Assembly: GCF_001649575.2 (NCBI RefSeq) | Contig: NC_051444.1 | Span: 19,891,052-19,955,051 of the forward strand | DNA from: Kryptolebias marmoratus | Lineage: Eukaryota > Chordata > Actinopteri > Cyprinodontiformes > Rivulidae | Length of the DNA: 64,000 nt | Direction of reading: 5' to 3' | Shown here: positions 49,801 through 61,854 of the stretch, piece after piece | Position numbering within the stretch: the stretch's first letter is position 1 | How the letters are laid out: each line of letters starts with the position of its first letter | Made by a program: the position numbers and the translations under genes | Notes under the pieces: model-generated | What the model saw: the letters and a program-made list of their open reading frames with translations, nothing else | The model's database searches: none | What the model was told of the DNA's origin: nothing

Positions 49801-50663
49801 CAACATGACAGCCGTGGCCGTCCTCGTCATATCGGGGGCTTTGATGCTCTTCGTCGTTTACCGTGAGATCCGCACCAGGGATGAATGGCAGCAGAAACGT
49901 GTGGCTTTTCTTAGCATCTGGGGTCTCAGCTGCCTCTTCGGGACAACCTGGGGTCTGGTCTTCCTGGAGTTTGGACCCCTGTCAGACTTCATTCTCTTCC
50001 TCTCCTGCATCCTAAACTCCTTTCAAGGTCTGTGATGGTGATGTGCATCTTGGTTTAACTCCAGCTTACCAATGAATGTGTGTGAGATTCTTTTTTTTTT
50101 TTAGTCATTTGTTGGACAGAGACAGTTTCATTGTTGGCTCAGAGATAAGGAAACAGAAGTTCATTGTATCAGTGTGAGAATGAAACAATGGCCATGACTG
50201 ATCAAGGCCTTCTGCTCCTGCTGCCTATCAGGAGTTAAGTTGTTTCCTCTCACATGAACCATACTTCTCGATTTAGATCCAAGCCTATTTTTATTCACTT
50301 TAGTTGTTTAGAAGGAGGACTTTTTATGTTTTTATTTCCCAAATTATTGAATTAGTAAACTTAGTCTTCTGAGGCAGCATAGGCAACAAACAGAAAGCAA
50401 CGAGAAGAGTAAAACTAAATATATAGTTTAGAATAAAAGCTGTTTGTTGCTGTTTTTTCTAGTTATTGCACAAACCTTTGAATCCATGACTCTGAAAAAG
50501 TGACGTTTAAATCTTGGCTCTGGTTTGCTCCCTAGGTTTCTTCTTGATGCTGAGGTTCTGCATGCTGGACTGGATCCGGAAACAGGCTAACGGCTCTGTT
50601 CTCGGCAGCACCAGCTCCGGATCGACCAGGCAACACATGCTGCAGGCCAGTGAGAAGAGTTAA
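43828..50663 (+). CDS. ADGRG-subfamily adhesion G protein-coupled receptor
   Basis: Fourteen coding exons, all in phase: 43828-43891, 44844-45109, 45461-45647, 45868-45907, 46157-46241, 47345-47452, 47607-47723, 48500-48542, 48656-48762, 48956-49071, 49161-49423, 49513-49612, 49744-50027, 50536-50663; 1908 nt, 635 aa. Residues 1-22 are a signal peptide (FFIIIILS core). Residues 23-170 form a Cys-containing PLL-like domain (FCGIWHHG, HFCVHWEP, FILCKP). A short GAIN region leads to the GPS with CVSW, GCET and CLCNHLT; predicted cleavage is Leu332/Thr333, giving the tethered agonist TYFSVLV. Seven TM segments span about 345-605 (first LLALTAISSLGCALSF, last FILFLSCILNSFQGFF). NVT and NIT glycosylation sites occur in the ectodomain. 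It is closest in layout to ADGRG1/3/5; the paralogue cannot be fixed by eye. The acceptor at 43808 implies an upstream noncoding exon. The conserved GPS residues are present. Confidence 0.93.
48799..48840. repeat. (CA)n and (TAA)n microsatellites in adgrg intron 9
   Basis: (CA)11 at 48799-48820 followed by (TAA)6 at about 48822-48840, lying in the short intron just after the GPS/tethered-agonist exon. Confidence 0.9.
49650..49685. mobile_element. Tc1-like terminal relic in adgrg intron 12
   Basis: The motif 'gcaaaagtattcaccccttt' resembles the end of fish Tc1-type transposons. Only this short end is present, 60 bases before exon 13. It is low-confidence recognition of a short motif. Confidence 0.3.
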
Positions 50664-53200
50664 CCGGGCTTAGTAAAAACAGGAGGGCAGAATACAGCAG
50701 GAAGATCAAGGTAGCAGCAGTCATGTAAAAACAAAAAATAATGCAGTCTACTGTCAGGACATATCATTGAATGTGACGCAAGTCACTCAAAATCCACTGA
50801 TATCAGGTGTGAAGGTATGTGAGAGCTTCATCTCCACCTCTTTTTCTGCTGTAATCCTCACACCAGCTGCATTGGTTGGAACAAGCACACTAGATGAGTT
50901 TCTAAAAGCTCACGTACAATCAGTATCAGATTCTCACCTTCTCTGTGCCGCACGAGGAGGCAGCAACTCAGTTTCAGTGTCTACGTTGGTATAATGAGAC
51001 ACTGATCAGTACAATATACTTTGTAAAAACAAAATATTGACTGTATCTTCCTACATTTAAAGGTTTTTTACGTACAAATCAATTTATATCACTTAAATCA
51101 TTATGTGTTTGTTATTCTCTGGGATGTGTTCTATTTGTTAGAGATCACGTGAGGTGAGGAGTCAGAAATGCTGATTTTTGTTCAATTTAAGCTAAGAGGT
51201 CACTCCCAGCTATAACGGGTTTGGCTGAAAGCCTGAACAGAACTTGTGAATACACTCAACAGCCATAAGATTATGACCACCAGCCTAACATTGACTAGGT
51301 CCCCCATTCTTCCCCCACCACCACCACCAAAGCATCTCTGAATCGGAACATCTGAGGGGGGTCCTGAAGTGTCTGCCTGTGATACGTTAACAATAGTCTC
51401 TGTCGACGATGAACACCTTCCTCCCACTGCTGCTGAGGAGGAGCGACTGCTGTAGAGGACGGCTGTTTTTATAAAAGGTGGAGAAGAGTTAGTCTACAAA
51501 ACGTGGCTAGGTGGGGGGTAAAGAGTCAAAGAATTAGAATGCAGGTTGTTGTAGATGAGCAGCTTTTCTCATACCGGTGAGCGTCTGATCAGTGTTGGAG
51601 GTTTGTTCGTTAACCAGGGAGCAGATGCATAAACACTTTGTCCTGTGTTTGTCTTTTAGTTTTTAGAAATGAGCTGTATTTGTTACAGGTAAAGTACTGC
51701 AGCTGTGTGTACTGTAGTGTACACGGTTGCTACTGTGACTCCAAACAGACGAGTATTTAGACATTATCCAGACTCTCCAATAAGCAGTATTCGTCCCGCT
51801 CATCATTCCAGAAGTGAGACCACAAATAACGGGAGATTTACTTTTGACTCATTAATGAGAGTCGCTTTCACCTAAAACTGTAAAGCTGTGCTGCTTCTTG
51901 TACCGTTGGGTTGTTGTGTCTGTTTGGTTCAGGTGAAAAATGTGTTTTTATCTCCAAACAGAGAATTAGAGGTAAGGCTCCTAATAGTCTTCTGTGTACA
52001 GTTTGACAAAAACAAGAATATGTTTAAGTTTTATGCATCTGGTCCCTCCTGTGGTAAACTCTTCCACTCAGCAGTCAAATCAGATAAAAACAGATACTTG
52101 ATCAGCTGATTCCTCCTCTCTGGGCTGGTACTGTAGAACCACCACCTCTCAGGAAGTCCGAACCCGGGCCTGGAGCCTGGGTTTACACAATACTTAGACT
52201 GGTTCTAGTTAAAGAAGGGACTCAGTCTTTAATGCAGATTAAAATGTAGGAACTATATTAAGCTTTATCGCCAAACAGATAAATAATAGGAAGCTTAATG
52301 ATTGTAAATCATACTGCTGTGATTTTTTTTATATTGTATCTAAAAAGACTATTATTATTGTTATTATAGAAGAGCTGAATACCTTTAGATAAGCTTTTTA
52401 TGTGAAATGTTTTACTGTGTTGAGCTGTGCTTTGTGTTTAATGAGATTTTCGCATCTTTTAAAATAGCACTTTAGGTGGTTTGCGTTATAGAGCTTCAGC
52501 AAGTCGTCTTTTAATGGGTTTAGAACACATGTACACTTCGTGGGCATTATTTCATGGGAACTAAATGTTTTCTGACAGGGGATATATTGTTCAGTGGATT
52601 CAGTTAAAATGGGCTTTTCAACCAGAAAGCTGGTCGGTGAAGTTAAACGTTTCACTCCGATGAAAACGTCAGACGTATTCGTTTGAATCAGTTTCAATCC
52701 GTGTGTTGTCTCTTCATCTTCAGATCACACGAATCAGATCTTAGATGCTGTGATGTTTGCACTTTTTTTTTTTTTCTTTTTGAAATTTTGTACCTGAAAT
52801 ATTTTTGTCACTCCAATTATTATGGATGTTTTGTGGCTGTTTATAGAGAATAAATAATAATTTGGTTAGAGAAGAACATGCAGTTATTGTGTTTTTTTTG
52901 TTTTTTTTGTTTTTTGCTGTTTCCATGTGAGTATGTGTGTTATGCTAAATCGTGTTTATCTACACGTTCAGACAGGTAAAGGCCTAAAACCTTAATATGA
53001 AAAACATCGGGGGATTAAAGTCTCTCTGCAAAAAGAATAAAATGAACACTGATTGATTATTTATTTTAACCTATTAGAACAAGTGTCCAGGTGAACGCTG
53101 TGTTGGGTTCTGGTGTCTGCAGGGATCTGTTCTTCAGGTAGATTCAGTTTCAGTCGCTCTTATTGGGCCGTTTCTTCCAAATATCAAAGGAAATATCATT
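50664..53200. other. adgrg 3' UTR and downstream interval
   Basis: No further exon is supported. AATAAA-type signals are far from the stop (near 52850 and 53036), so the 3' UTR end is uncertain. A fragment beginning 'tacactcaacagccataaga' (51251 on) resembles a teleost DNA-transposon terminus that reads cataacattatgaccac. The rest is AT-rich. Confidence 0.4.
51251..51410. mobile_element. DNA-transposon terminal fragment
   Basis: The sequence 'tacactcaacagccataaga' followed by 'ttatgaccaccagcctaaca' and 'ttgactaggtcccccattct' follows the terminal pattern of a dispersed teleost transposon. No transposase part is visible, and the other end is missing. Confidence 0.45.
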
Positions 53201-53214
53201 TTCTTCCACTTACA

Positions 53215-53345
53215 CAAGGTGAGGTTGAAGAGGCAACCGGTCCAGGAGGGAACCCCAGACACCTCTCTCCTCCCCTCTCCACCTCCTTCTGGGGCGGTGA
53301 GGATATGGAATCACTCCAGCAGGTTCTGGGTCTGCATACCTTTCA
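53215..53345 (-). mobile_element. LINE 3' fragment, antisense
   Basis: It contains the antisense ORF2 C-terminal hallmarks 'ggcaaccggtccaggaggga' and 'tccagcaggttctgggtctg' of the (GATG)n-tailed teleost LINE. About 130 bp, frame-broken. Confidence 0.55.
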
Positions 53346-53938
53346 ACACTGCACAGGAACCCTGTATATAATACTAGTTGTAATAATAATAATAATAGCA
53401 AATCTTCTTATTAACATTTCTGCAGTCAATATCCTAATCTTACAGATGTGTAAAAACCAGGTTCAAAGATCCATTTGTAGGATTGAGTGACATCTAGTGG
53501 CAGAAAGCGAAAACTGCAACCAACTGAATATTCCTTGCATTTCTGAGAAACATTGTAATTTCAAAAGGAAAACGATAAACAACACAATCCCAAACAAACC
53601 CATCGTTCAAAGCCTAAGTTTGGTTTGACCCTTATCAGCTCCTGTGATGACACGACACGGAGAGATCCTGAGATATATTAAAACAATAAAATTCTGTTTT
53701 AGCTACACTGATGAGGACTTAGACTGATGTGAAATCTGACAAAAACATTTATACGTACGAGTATATCTGTGTTGATTTAAAATAAGCTGTAATTCTCCAT
53801 ATATAATGCTCGTTTTGTGTATCTGCTTATATTTACCTGTGCTACAGGCTACAGGTACAGACATGTCAGATTTTTATCCTTACTTTTAAACTTTAAAATC
53901 TTGGGAGCACAGAAAAAAAAAGGAATTAATTCTTTAAT

Positions 53939-53972
53939 CAGTGATTCCCAAAGTTGGGGTCAGGACCCCAAT
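53939..53972. mobile_element. hAT-like terminal motif
   Basis: 'cagtgattcccaaagttggg' then 'gtcaggacccc' matches the CAGTGGTTCCCAAAGTGGGG-type end of vertebrate hAT elements. The partner end is not clearly seen; 54280-54300 may be a decayed one. Confidence 0.4.
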
Positions 53973-54599
53973 GTGTGTAGAGAAACATGAAGCGAGGGAT
54001 CTTGATATAACTCCCTGAAATCAAATAAAATTTAGAGAATTATGCATTTTTTTAAATAATTGTTATAAAATATATACATAAATGGATTATAGGTACTCAT
54101 TGTAACATCATGAAGAAATAAAATGATGAAAAAAAATCATAAAGTAAGTACAAATCTACACTTTTTTCATATATCAATGGTTAAAGTGTCTTTAATTCAA
54201 AGGTTTGTAAGCAAAATTTATGAACGTCTGCTAACGACTACATATTTGTTTATGGAAACAGCCGAAGTGAGGATGAAGAAGTTTGGGATGAAGAAGCCTG
54301 GCAGTTTTGAAGCACTGGTACATTTCTACGGTCTAATTTGTTTTGTAAAGTATGCAGATAAACTTCCAGCAGAGTGATTTGTTTACACTGAGTGTGGACC
54401 TGCATTTCAGAATTGCATATCAGTATATCTGAAAAGAAAAAAAAAAACAAAAACACTTTCTGCAACATTTGGCATAGTTCAGGATGATCTTTTTTATGTC
54501 AGGTGATTGAGATGAATACTTTTTAACTGACTTGCTTATGCAGGTGAACAGAAGCACAGCTTTAAACCACCAGAACAGAAATGTTTTAATGTTTTCCCT

Positions 54600-54761
54600 G
54601 CAGACAGATGAACCTGTCCACGATGGTCCAGTGTGATAGGATGTGTGTGTGTGTGTGTGTGTGTGTGTGTCTGCACCGTCACACGGTGTTTCCTCTGAGC
54701 AGCAGCAGCAGCAGCCAGTTGTTTACTGCGGATGTGGAGCCGAGCTGGAGAACCGGCGCAG
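54600..54761 (+). promoter_or_regulatory. slc7a6: Candidate slc7a6 noncoding first exon and promoter
   Basis: A CpG-containing block ends in a strong donor (GGCGCAG then GTAAGACC) at 54761. The first coding exon of slc7a6 begins at an acceptor (57592/57593) with 70 bases of 5' UTR, so an upstream exon is required and this is the best candidate. A (TG)n tract (54642-54670) lies inside. CpG-rich sequence continues to about 55400. Confidence 0.5.
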
Positions 54762-55631
54762 GTAAGACCCGACACTTTCACCTGTCCCCTGCTGCTGACT
54801 GCTTCACGTCTCCGATAAATGCGTACGAGCTCCTAGAAGGCAACGCTACATTTTGTTTTATTATTATCATCATCATTTTTGTTAACTAAAGAAACGGGAC
54901 AAAGACAAAAGTCCGCATGACGCTAGGCAGCGCGACACCGGAAGTGAGAACCCTGACACTTCAAACTAAAATAATTTTGCGATAAACAAAATTTGAAGTT
55001 GCGCGCACACCTTGTGGGTTAAGGTTGTTGTTAGGTGTGCTTCGCTTCAATAAATCGCTTGCACTACCGTGTGTTGCTCGTGACATCGACGTCGTATATC
55101 TCAATGGCTGGTCGAAGGACTTCGAAACTCGAAAAAACTCAAAAAGCAGCTGTGGATTATAACATCGAAAATGTCGCCGTTTAACCGAGAAATTACCTCA
55201 CGTCACGTGAAATGTAACGAAACGTTGGGTTGTATCACAATCATAAACCCTGCTATAAATGCATGAAAAGAAACTAGTCCGCTGCAGCTGCGCGATAATT
55301 AGTTTTATTTTGAAAGTCTGGAAGCGGAAATTACTCGGGACGTCGTTGAACTTGACGCAGAAAGTTAAAAAAAAAATAAACGCCGGCTGCTGCTGCTGTA
55401 AGGGGACGTTTTGTTTCGTTTTTTTTTTTAGTGACTCATGAGTCTGCAGGGTGTAAGACAACCTCTGTAAGCGGAGTGATTTAGAAAGAAAATAAAGAAA
55501 AAACAAACTTCTAACGAAACCAGTAAACCTGTGACCGTAAAAGTACAACATCTTCTTGTTAAAACAAATTCAGAGGCCTTTGCTTACAGCACTATTCTGT
55601 AATTAAAGGCTCATCAATCAACTGTGTGCAT

Positions 55632-55634
<3 letters not shown>

Positions 55635-55718
<84 letters not shown>
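55635..55718. repeat. (TA)42 microsatellite
   Basis: An uninterrupted run of 84 bases of alternating T and A. It is self-complementary and able to extrude a cruciform. Confidence 0.98.
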
Positions 55719-55719
<1 letters not shown>

Positions 55720-56884
55720 GTTTTTAAAACTGAGTAGACAGTTTTGGCACTAGGGTTCATTGGAAACCTGTGTGTTAAAACAAACATGCAGAACAAGTTT
55801 TCTTTATTCCAATCCTTTGTCCTGTTTACCTGCCTGTTGCTCCTCCTCCCCTCAGAGCTCTCTCGATGAGTTGAACAAAAACAGGGATGAAAGGAAAACA
55901 GTCTCTGTCAGATAAAAACACACTGTTCCTACACGTATGCATGCTCAGTCGGGAAAAGAAGAGCCGGTTAGTTTTGTCTTTAAGTCCAAGTTGTGTCTGC
56001 CTGGTAGAGCCAAGCCCACACGGCTCACATTAATGTTTAGATAAAATGGAAACCCACAGACTCTGTGCATTTTGACACTCTGGGAAAATCTCTTTTTTTA
56101 TTTTTATGAGAAGAGGAGGCAACATTGAAGCAAAACAGTCCACAAACAACACTCTCCTCCCAAGTGTTGACTTGTTTTCCCCACAAGAACGGACAAGTCA
56201 ACAATGTTATCAGCTTCCTGTTGAGTTTAAAGTTATTTTGGTCCTGTGTGCCCTATGTAAGAAGCCTGGGGAGGAGGAAAGGGGTCCGTGTAGATGCAGC
56301 TAAAGTTTCGAGGCCAAACTCTGTCAAATAAACTGCTTTGGTTATAAAATTCTGCACTGATAACAAACCCTAACTCAAGGATTCATAACTGAGCTGCCTG
56401 ATGCTTTTCAGAAAGGCCCCGGTATAAACAGACTGTACACACACTCACACACGTTCCCTCGCACATGTAAAGACTCACACTCGGCTTCGAGGCTAAATGG
56501 AGCACAAGCAGCGACTCCCATCAGAGCGACTCGCTGCTATTCAGCTACTCTGCAACATCTGCTGATGTTTTTTAGGCGAAAGGTAAAGAGCGACACTAAA
56601 TTTATCAAAATGTTGTCGTTTAAAAAAAAAAAAGGTCTAGAATGAAGATGTTATTCATAAATGAGTAAATAAAGAGATGAGCTTATGTAAATGTTTTGAG
56701 CTCCCAGGTTGTTGGCAGATGAACTGGGCCTTTTCAGCCTCGTCGATTGGTTTGTCACCATCAGAGCAGCATGTGGCGCAGCGGTGGTGAGTTTAAAGTG
56801 AGGCGAACAGGCGATTGGATGATCGAACTTACGCTTGCACCTCACGTTCAGAGACACAGGGCACTCTCGGGGCAGTAAAAGCAA

Positions 56885-57235
56885 CATCTTTGCCGCTTGG
56901 TGTGAGCAGAACCATCTGGAGCTAAGGAACTGGTGGTGGATTTAAGGGGGACCAGGTCCACCATGTGACTCCTGTTTTCATCGGGAGAGGTCAGCGTAGA
57001 TGTGCAGACAGCGGAGGACTACAAATGTCCTGGAGTGCACGTTGATACACTGGAATGGGCTAAGAACACTACTGCCCTCTACGAAAAGGGTCAGAGTTGT
57101 CTGTATTTTCTGGGACAGCTGCGCTCATTTAACATCTGTCAGAAAATACTCAGGATCTGTGATGGCAGAGTAACCAAACCTTTACCCCATGGGGATTAAT
57201 AAAGTATATTGAACTGAATAGAATACATACATCCA
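56885..57235 (+). mobile_element. LINE 3' end (Rex1/CR1-like)
   Basis: The plus strand encodes WCEQNHLEL, then YKCPGVHVDTLEWAKNT and LYEKGQSCLYFLGQLRSFNI in shifted frames, the typical passage after the reverse transcriptase core. It ends with a 'ggggattaataaagtat' tail. It is similar in kind to the nested element at 12757-13489. 5'-truncated and frame-broken. Confidence 0.7.
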
Positions 57236-57662
57236 CAGGTCATCATGTTGATGCACATCAATGTCACCTTCCTGTAAAACACACACCTTGCTGTACTGGT
57301 TCTTGTTTTTGTGCTGGACGTTTATGTAGTAAGACTCATGTTGCTGCTTGTTCTTGACATCTGTTTGGTGAATAACTGGGCTACACAGACATCAGTGAAG
57401 GTAATATGTGACTAATGCCTCTACTGTACACCAGTGACTCGTAACACAATCCAGATCAGATCGTTTTGAGGCAAACTTGGATATCCTGTTCTAGTGCCTT
57501 GCTTTGGTTCGTGTGCTGGTATTGATTTGTGGCTCTCGGCTCCTCCTTACGTCACCGATAATGACTCGGTGCCTTTAAATTTGTTTCAACAGGAACAAGG
57601 GGCCGAAGCATCCACAGCCGCTCTGCAGCTCCCGCTGGCTCATCCCTGAAAACGACAGCGCC

Positions 57663-60600
57663 ATGGTGATCGGTGAAGGACCCGAGGGGACGAACGGGAG
57701 TGCTGGTCGCTCCTCCCATCAGCGGGAGGCTCTCAGCGAGACCATGGAGCTCAAGAAAGAGATCTCCCTGCTCAACGGGGTCAGCCTGATTGTAGGGAAC
57801 ATGATTGGCTCGGGCATCTTCGTCTCACCCAAGGGTGTGCTCTTCTACAGCGCCTCCTACGGGCTGTCGTTAGTCATTTGGGTCATCGGGGGCTTGTTTT
57901 CGGTGGTGGGGGCCCTATGTTACGCCGAGCTGGGGACCACAATCACCAAATCCGGGGCTTCGTACGCATACATCCTGGAGTCGTTCGGAGGCTTCATTGC
58001 ATTTATTCGTTTGTGGACATCCTTGCTGATCATTGAGCCCACCAGTCAGGCGGTCATAGCCATCACGTTCGCAAACTACCTGGTGCAGCCGCTCTTTCCA
58101 ACATGCGAGTCACCCTACGTGGCCTCCAGGCTCATCGCTGCAGCGTGCATTTGTGAGTATGTTTGAGCCACTTCTGTTTGCTGAGGGACGTTCGCCGAGT
58201 CATCCTCTCTTTCCAGGTTTACTGACGTTCATAAACTCGGCCTACGTGAAGTGGGGCACACGAGTGCAGGACGTTTTCACCTACGCCAAGGTGGCGGCCC
58301 TCATCGTCATCATAGTCACGGGCATTGTCAAGCTTTGCCAGGGTGAGTGGCGTCAATGTAGTCATCAAAGTATGGCATATTACATTGTCGTGTAACAGAA
58401 TCTATGTCCACTTTTACTGCTTTTACTGCACTGAGGCAACCAGCAGCCAGGAGCTACTGATCAAATACACTGATTATCTGGTTATCAAAAAGTGACATCA
58501 CCTTTAGGGAAATGGCTTCACATTTGACTCTACAATACTTTAGTCTACAGAGGAGTTTGACTTGGTGACTGCCTGTGCCTTCAGAACAAGCCCCAATCAT
58601 CAGCCCTCCACCACTGTGCCTGGCAGTTGATACGACAGTGTTATAGCCAAACATTTTCAAAGTCCTTTTTTTCAGAGGTTTTGCGGTTTGTTCAGATGAA
58701 ACGTTGCCATGTTCTTATTACAGACAGGAGGCTTTCTCCTGACAACCTTTCTGAAACAGCTATACCTATTTTATTCTTTGTGACTGTTCTGTTGGGACCT
58801 TTGACGTGCTAACTGAGGCCCATTTCTAGGAGCACAGTTTGACCTCGAGGTGACACTTCTGCAACATTCTTTCTTTAAAAATGAAAGACTTGCTGTGAAT
58901 TGTTTCTGTTTGTGAGTTACCTTCTCATTGTAAAATGAAGACCATAAAATTGTGTGAACACACACCTGAGTGGTCCCCAGCAGCAAACCAAGAGGAGCTC
59001 ATGTCTACTGATGATTTCATTAGCCACATTTAATTACTTTTTCTTGACTTGTGAGGAAGCAGTAAAAGTGGAATTGTTTTAACACACTGTTTTTGTACTT
59101 TTGGCTTAGTTTTTGTTGAATAATTAATATTATTTGCTAATTTACAATAGGTTATTTTAAAACCAGGGGAAGACCACTTGATTTTTTTTAATTTACTGAT
59201 ATGTAAAACCACAAAACTGAAAGAGTCTTTCTTGTCTTTTTACAATGACTATAAGCAGAATACTGTCCACTTTGGCCTAATGTCAGCATCTTTTGTCTTC
59301 TTGAACAGTGAGGAGTTTCACTTTTCTTACATTTTGATTTTGTCCTCAGAGCAGACTTCAGTCAGACATCGACAGTTAACTCGGCTGCTGCAGAGCAACG
59401 TTTTTAAAATGATTTAAATGTTTCTTTTCATCCTTTTCCTAATAGGTTACACAGACAACTTTGAGTCGTCCTTTGAGGGTTCGTCATCAGATCCTGGTGA
59501 CATTGCTCTGGCGCTGTACTCTGCTCTCTTCTCCTATTCTGGCTGGGACACCCTTAACTTTGTAACAGAAGAAATCAAAAACCCTGAGAGGTGATCTTTA
59601 CATCTCTGTACTTTTTTTTTTTTTTACCACAGAATGTATCAGCAGTAGCAAGTCAGAGGAAGGAAACCAGCCCTAAACTGATGAGACGTGTTGTTGTTTT
59701 AGGAACCTGCCCCTGGCCATTGCCATCTCCATGCCTATTGTCACAATCATCTACATCCTCACCAACGTGGCCTACTACGCTGTTCTGGATGTTGGCGCTA
59801 TACTGGGCAGCGATGCTGTGGCAGTGGTGAGGGAGCGAACTGCTGATGGGAAAAATGAACAGGATTGAGATGACAGAGTGCAGTTACTGCCAGCTGTCTG
59901 TGTTGTGTTTAGACTTTTGCAGATCACACTTTGGGTGTCATGAGCTGGACCATCCCCATTGCTGTAGCTCTGTCGTGTTATGGAGGCCTGAACTCTTCCA
60001 TTATAGCTGCATCCAGGTAGAACCAGAACATCTTCTCAAATGTGGTTCAGTTTTACAGGATCACTGCACAAGACAGGCACCTTGCAGAACACCCCGGTGT
60101 CCATTTTATTTCTTGCTGTGTTCAGGTTGTTCTTCGTGGGATCCCGGGAGGGTCACCTTCCTGACGCTCTGTCCATGATCCACATACAGAGGTTCACTCC
60201 GATCCCCGCTCTGATCTTCAATGTATGAAAAAGTATCCATTACAACCAGATTCTACAGAAAACAGGGCAATAGTTGTACAGCTCTGGGAAATTGACTTGT
60301 TTTTCCCAACTGAAAGTCCAATGTGTTTGATGTGGCGACATCTAGTGGCACAAATCTGAAAATGTGACCATCTTTATGCACCTCTTCTTTTTCTTTCAGC
60401 TGTTTCCTTTTCAGGGGTCACCACAGCGACTCATCCTCCTCCATCTAACTCTGTCTTCTGTGTCCTCTGTCCTCACTCCAACTATGTCCTCTCTAACTGC
60501 ATCCATATATCTTCTCTTTTGTCTTTTTCCAGGCAGCTTCATCTCTAACATCCTTCTACCAATATACCCACTGTCCCTCCTCTTCATCTCAGTCTGGCCT

Positions 60601-61854
60601 CTCTAACTTTATCTCCCAGTCCTTCAACCTTCAATTTTAGTTCCCATACTGGGAGTTGAACCCAGGCCGCCTGGGTAAAAACCAGGAATCCTAACCACTA
60701 GACCATATAGGCAACTAATGCATATCTCTACACCCAAAAATACATTCACTGACAAAAAAATGTTAAGGACCCAGATAGAGTGCTGAGATTGAAATGCAAT
60801 AAAGGCTATAGCTTGTTATTATTTTCCTCCTTGTTCAGTGCATCATGTCGCTGATCTACCTGACGGTCGAGGATGTCTTCCAACTCATCAACTACTACAG
60901 CTTCAGCTACTGGTTCTTCATGGGTCTGTCTGTCGCCGGGCAGATCTACCTTCGCTGGAAGCAGCCCGACAGACCCAGACCTCTCAAGGTACCACAGTCC
61001 GGTCATTTATTGACATCCGGCTCATTAGCAAAGGTTAAAACGGATTAAGGGACAAACAGGGCCGAACCGCTCCTTCTAAATGTTTTCTGCACAGCAGGCT
61101 GACGTGTAGTCAGAGCTCCAACAGAGGAACAGGGAACAAAATGGTCATCCTCTAGATAGAACAAACGCAGCACCATCAAAGCTGTTCTTTCATTTTATTT
61201 TCAGCAAAAGTCCTAATATTATTTTCTGTAGACAAGGGGGAAAAAAACAATTTATTCTGTAATTTTGCGCAAAGAGCTAACAGGCCATGAAGACATACAG
61301 AGTATTAACTGGAACTACCTCCTACCAAACAGAGGATTTCTGTCCCGGTCTTCAAACTACAGACCAGAAGGTTCAATGCGATTAAGTGGTTACTATAAAT
61401 TTATTCCATCCTAAAATGAGTTCCAGTCCTGCTACAAAGCAGGACAAGAACAAATGAAACAAAAATATCTTGTGTTCATGGTTGTTTGTTCCTGCTCTCC
61501 CTCTCTGCAGCTGACCCTGTTGTACCCGGTGGTGTTCTGCCTGTGCGCCGTTTTCCTCGTGGCCGTGCCCCTCTACAGCGACACCATCAACTCTCTGATC
61601 GGCATCGCCATCGCCCTGTCTGGGGTTCCTGTTTACGTCCTGGGTGTCTACTTACCGGAGTCCAAGAGGCCGCCTATCATCATCAAGCTGCTGCGTGCGT
61701 GTACCCGTCACCCAGCTCGCCGCACAAATCAGATTAGTAACGTGGTCATGTATCTTTATCCATTAACATATTGTCTCTTGCTGCAGGCTCCCTGACTATC
61801 TTCACCCAGTACACCTGCTTCTGTGTCCTGACAGATACGGACAAAAGCCAGTAG
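57663..61854 (+). CDS. slc7a6: y+LAT2 amino acid transporter light chain
   Basis: The family exchanges intracellular cationic amino acids for extracellular neutral ones plus sodium, at the plasma membrane, as a disulfide-linked partner of SLC3A2 (4F2hc). Nine coding exons, in phase: 57663-58152, 58217-58342, 59446-59590, 59703-59826, 59913-60016, 60126-60222, 60839-60988, 61511-61694, 61787-61854; 1488 nt, 495 aa (human 515). The start has a strong Kozak context (gcgccATGg). It shows [18 protein letters not shown], the GSGIF motif at 49-53, a conserved Cys148 in the loop before TM4 (likely heavy-chain bridge), [50 protein letters not shown] and about 12 membrane segments. The end [10 protein letters not shown] resembles SLC7A6 rather than SLC7A7. 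No frameshift or missing motif is seen. Confidence 0.95.
60373..60640 (-). mobile_element. LINE ORF2 C-terminal fragment joined to a tRNA-like head
   Basis: The minus strand reads [10 protein letters not shown], then a [12 protein letters not shown] block, [35 protein letters not shown] and a stop, then an A/G-rich tail. This is the end of a teleost LINE ORF2. It begins immediately after a tRNA-Glu-like sequence on the same strand. It lies in slc7a6 intron 6, opposite to the gene. Confidence 0.7.
60641..60712 (-). tRNA. tRNA-Glu-derived sequence with UUU anticodon
   Basis: 72 nt, the tRNA-Glu length. The D arm TGGTCTAGTGGTTAGGATTC is identical to tRNA-Glu (A box), the anticodon stem CCTGG/CCAGG is perfect, and the T arm CTGGG-TTCAACT-CCCAG is fully paired (B box). 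The anticodon loop TTTTTAC reads UUU (Lys) where tRNA-Glu has UUC. The acceptor stem has a G-A mismatch at 1:72 and a wobble at 4:69. No T4 terminator follows; the sequence runs directly into a LINE fragment. Probably a tRNA-derived retroposed head, not a working tRNA gene. Confidence 0.7.
60743..60774. mobile_element. Solo terminal repeat related to the 62060 element
   Basis: 'cattcactgacaaaaaaatg' followed by 'ttaaggacccag' matches the TIR of the element at 62060-63137. Only one end is present, 65 bp before slc7a6 exon 7. Confidence 0.5.

Larger units (their letters stand above)
54762..57592 (+). other. slc7a6: Inferred slc7a6 first intron
   Basis: If the first exon ends at 54761, this is the intron up to the acceptor tttcaacag at 57592. 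It holds CpG-rich sequence at 54900-55420, a long (TA)n tract, and a LINE fragment at 56890-57230. No other exon is supported. Confidence 0.4.

Noticed and set aside
55614..55796. Frame of alternating I and Y
   Set aside because: Translation of the (TA)42 tract.
60641..60712. Functional tRNA-Lys(UUU) gene
   Set aside because: The body is tRNA-Glu, the acceptor stem has a 1:72 mismatch, there is no Pol III terminator, and it is fused to a LINE fragment.
57663..61854. slc7a7 (y+LAT1) instead of slc7a6
   Set aside because: The SETMELKK N-terminal context and [10 protein letters not shown]-terminus match recalled SLC7A6 features rather than SLC7A7.
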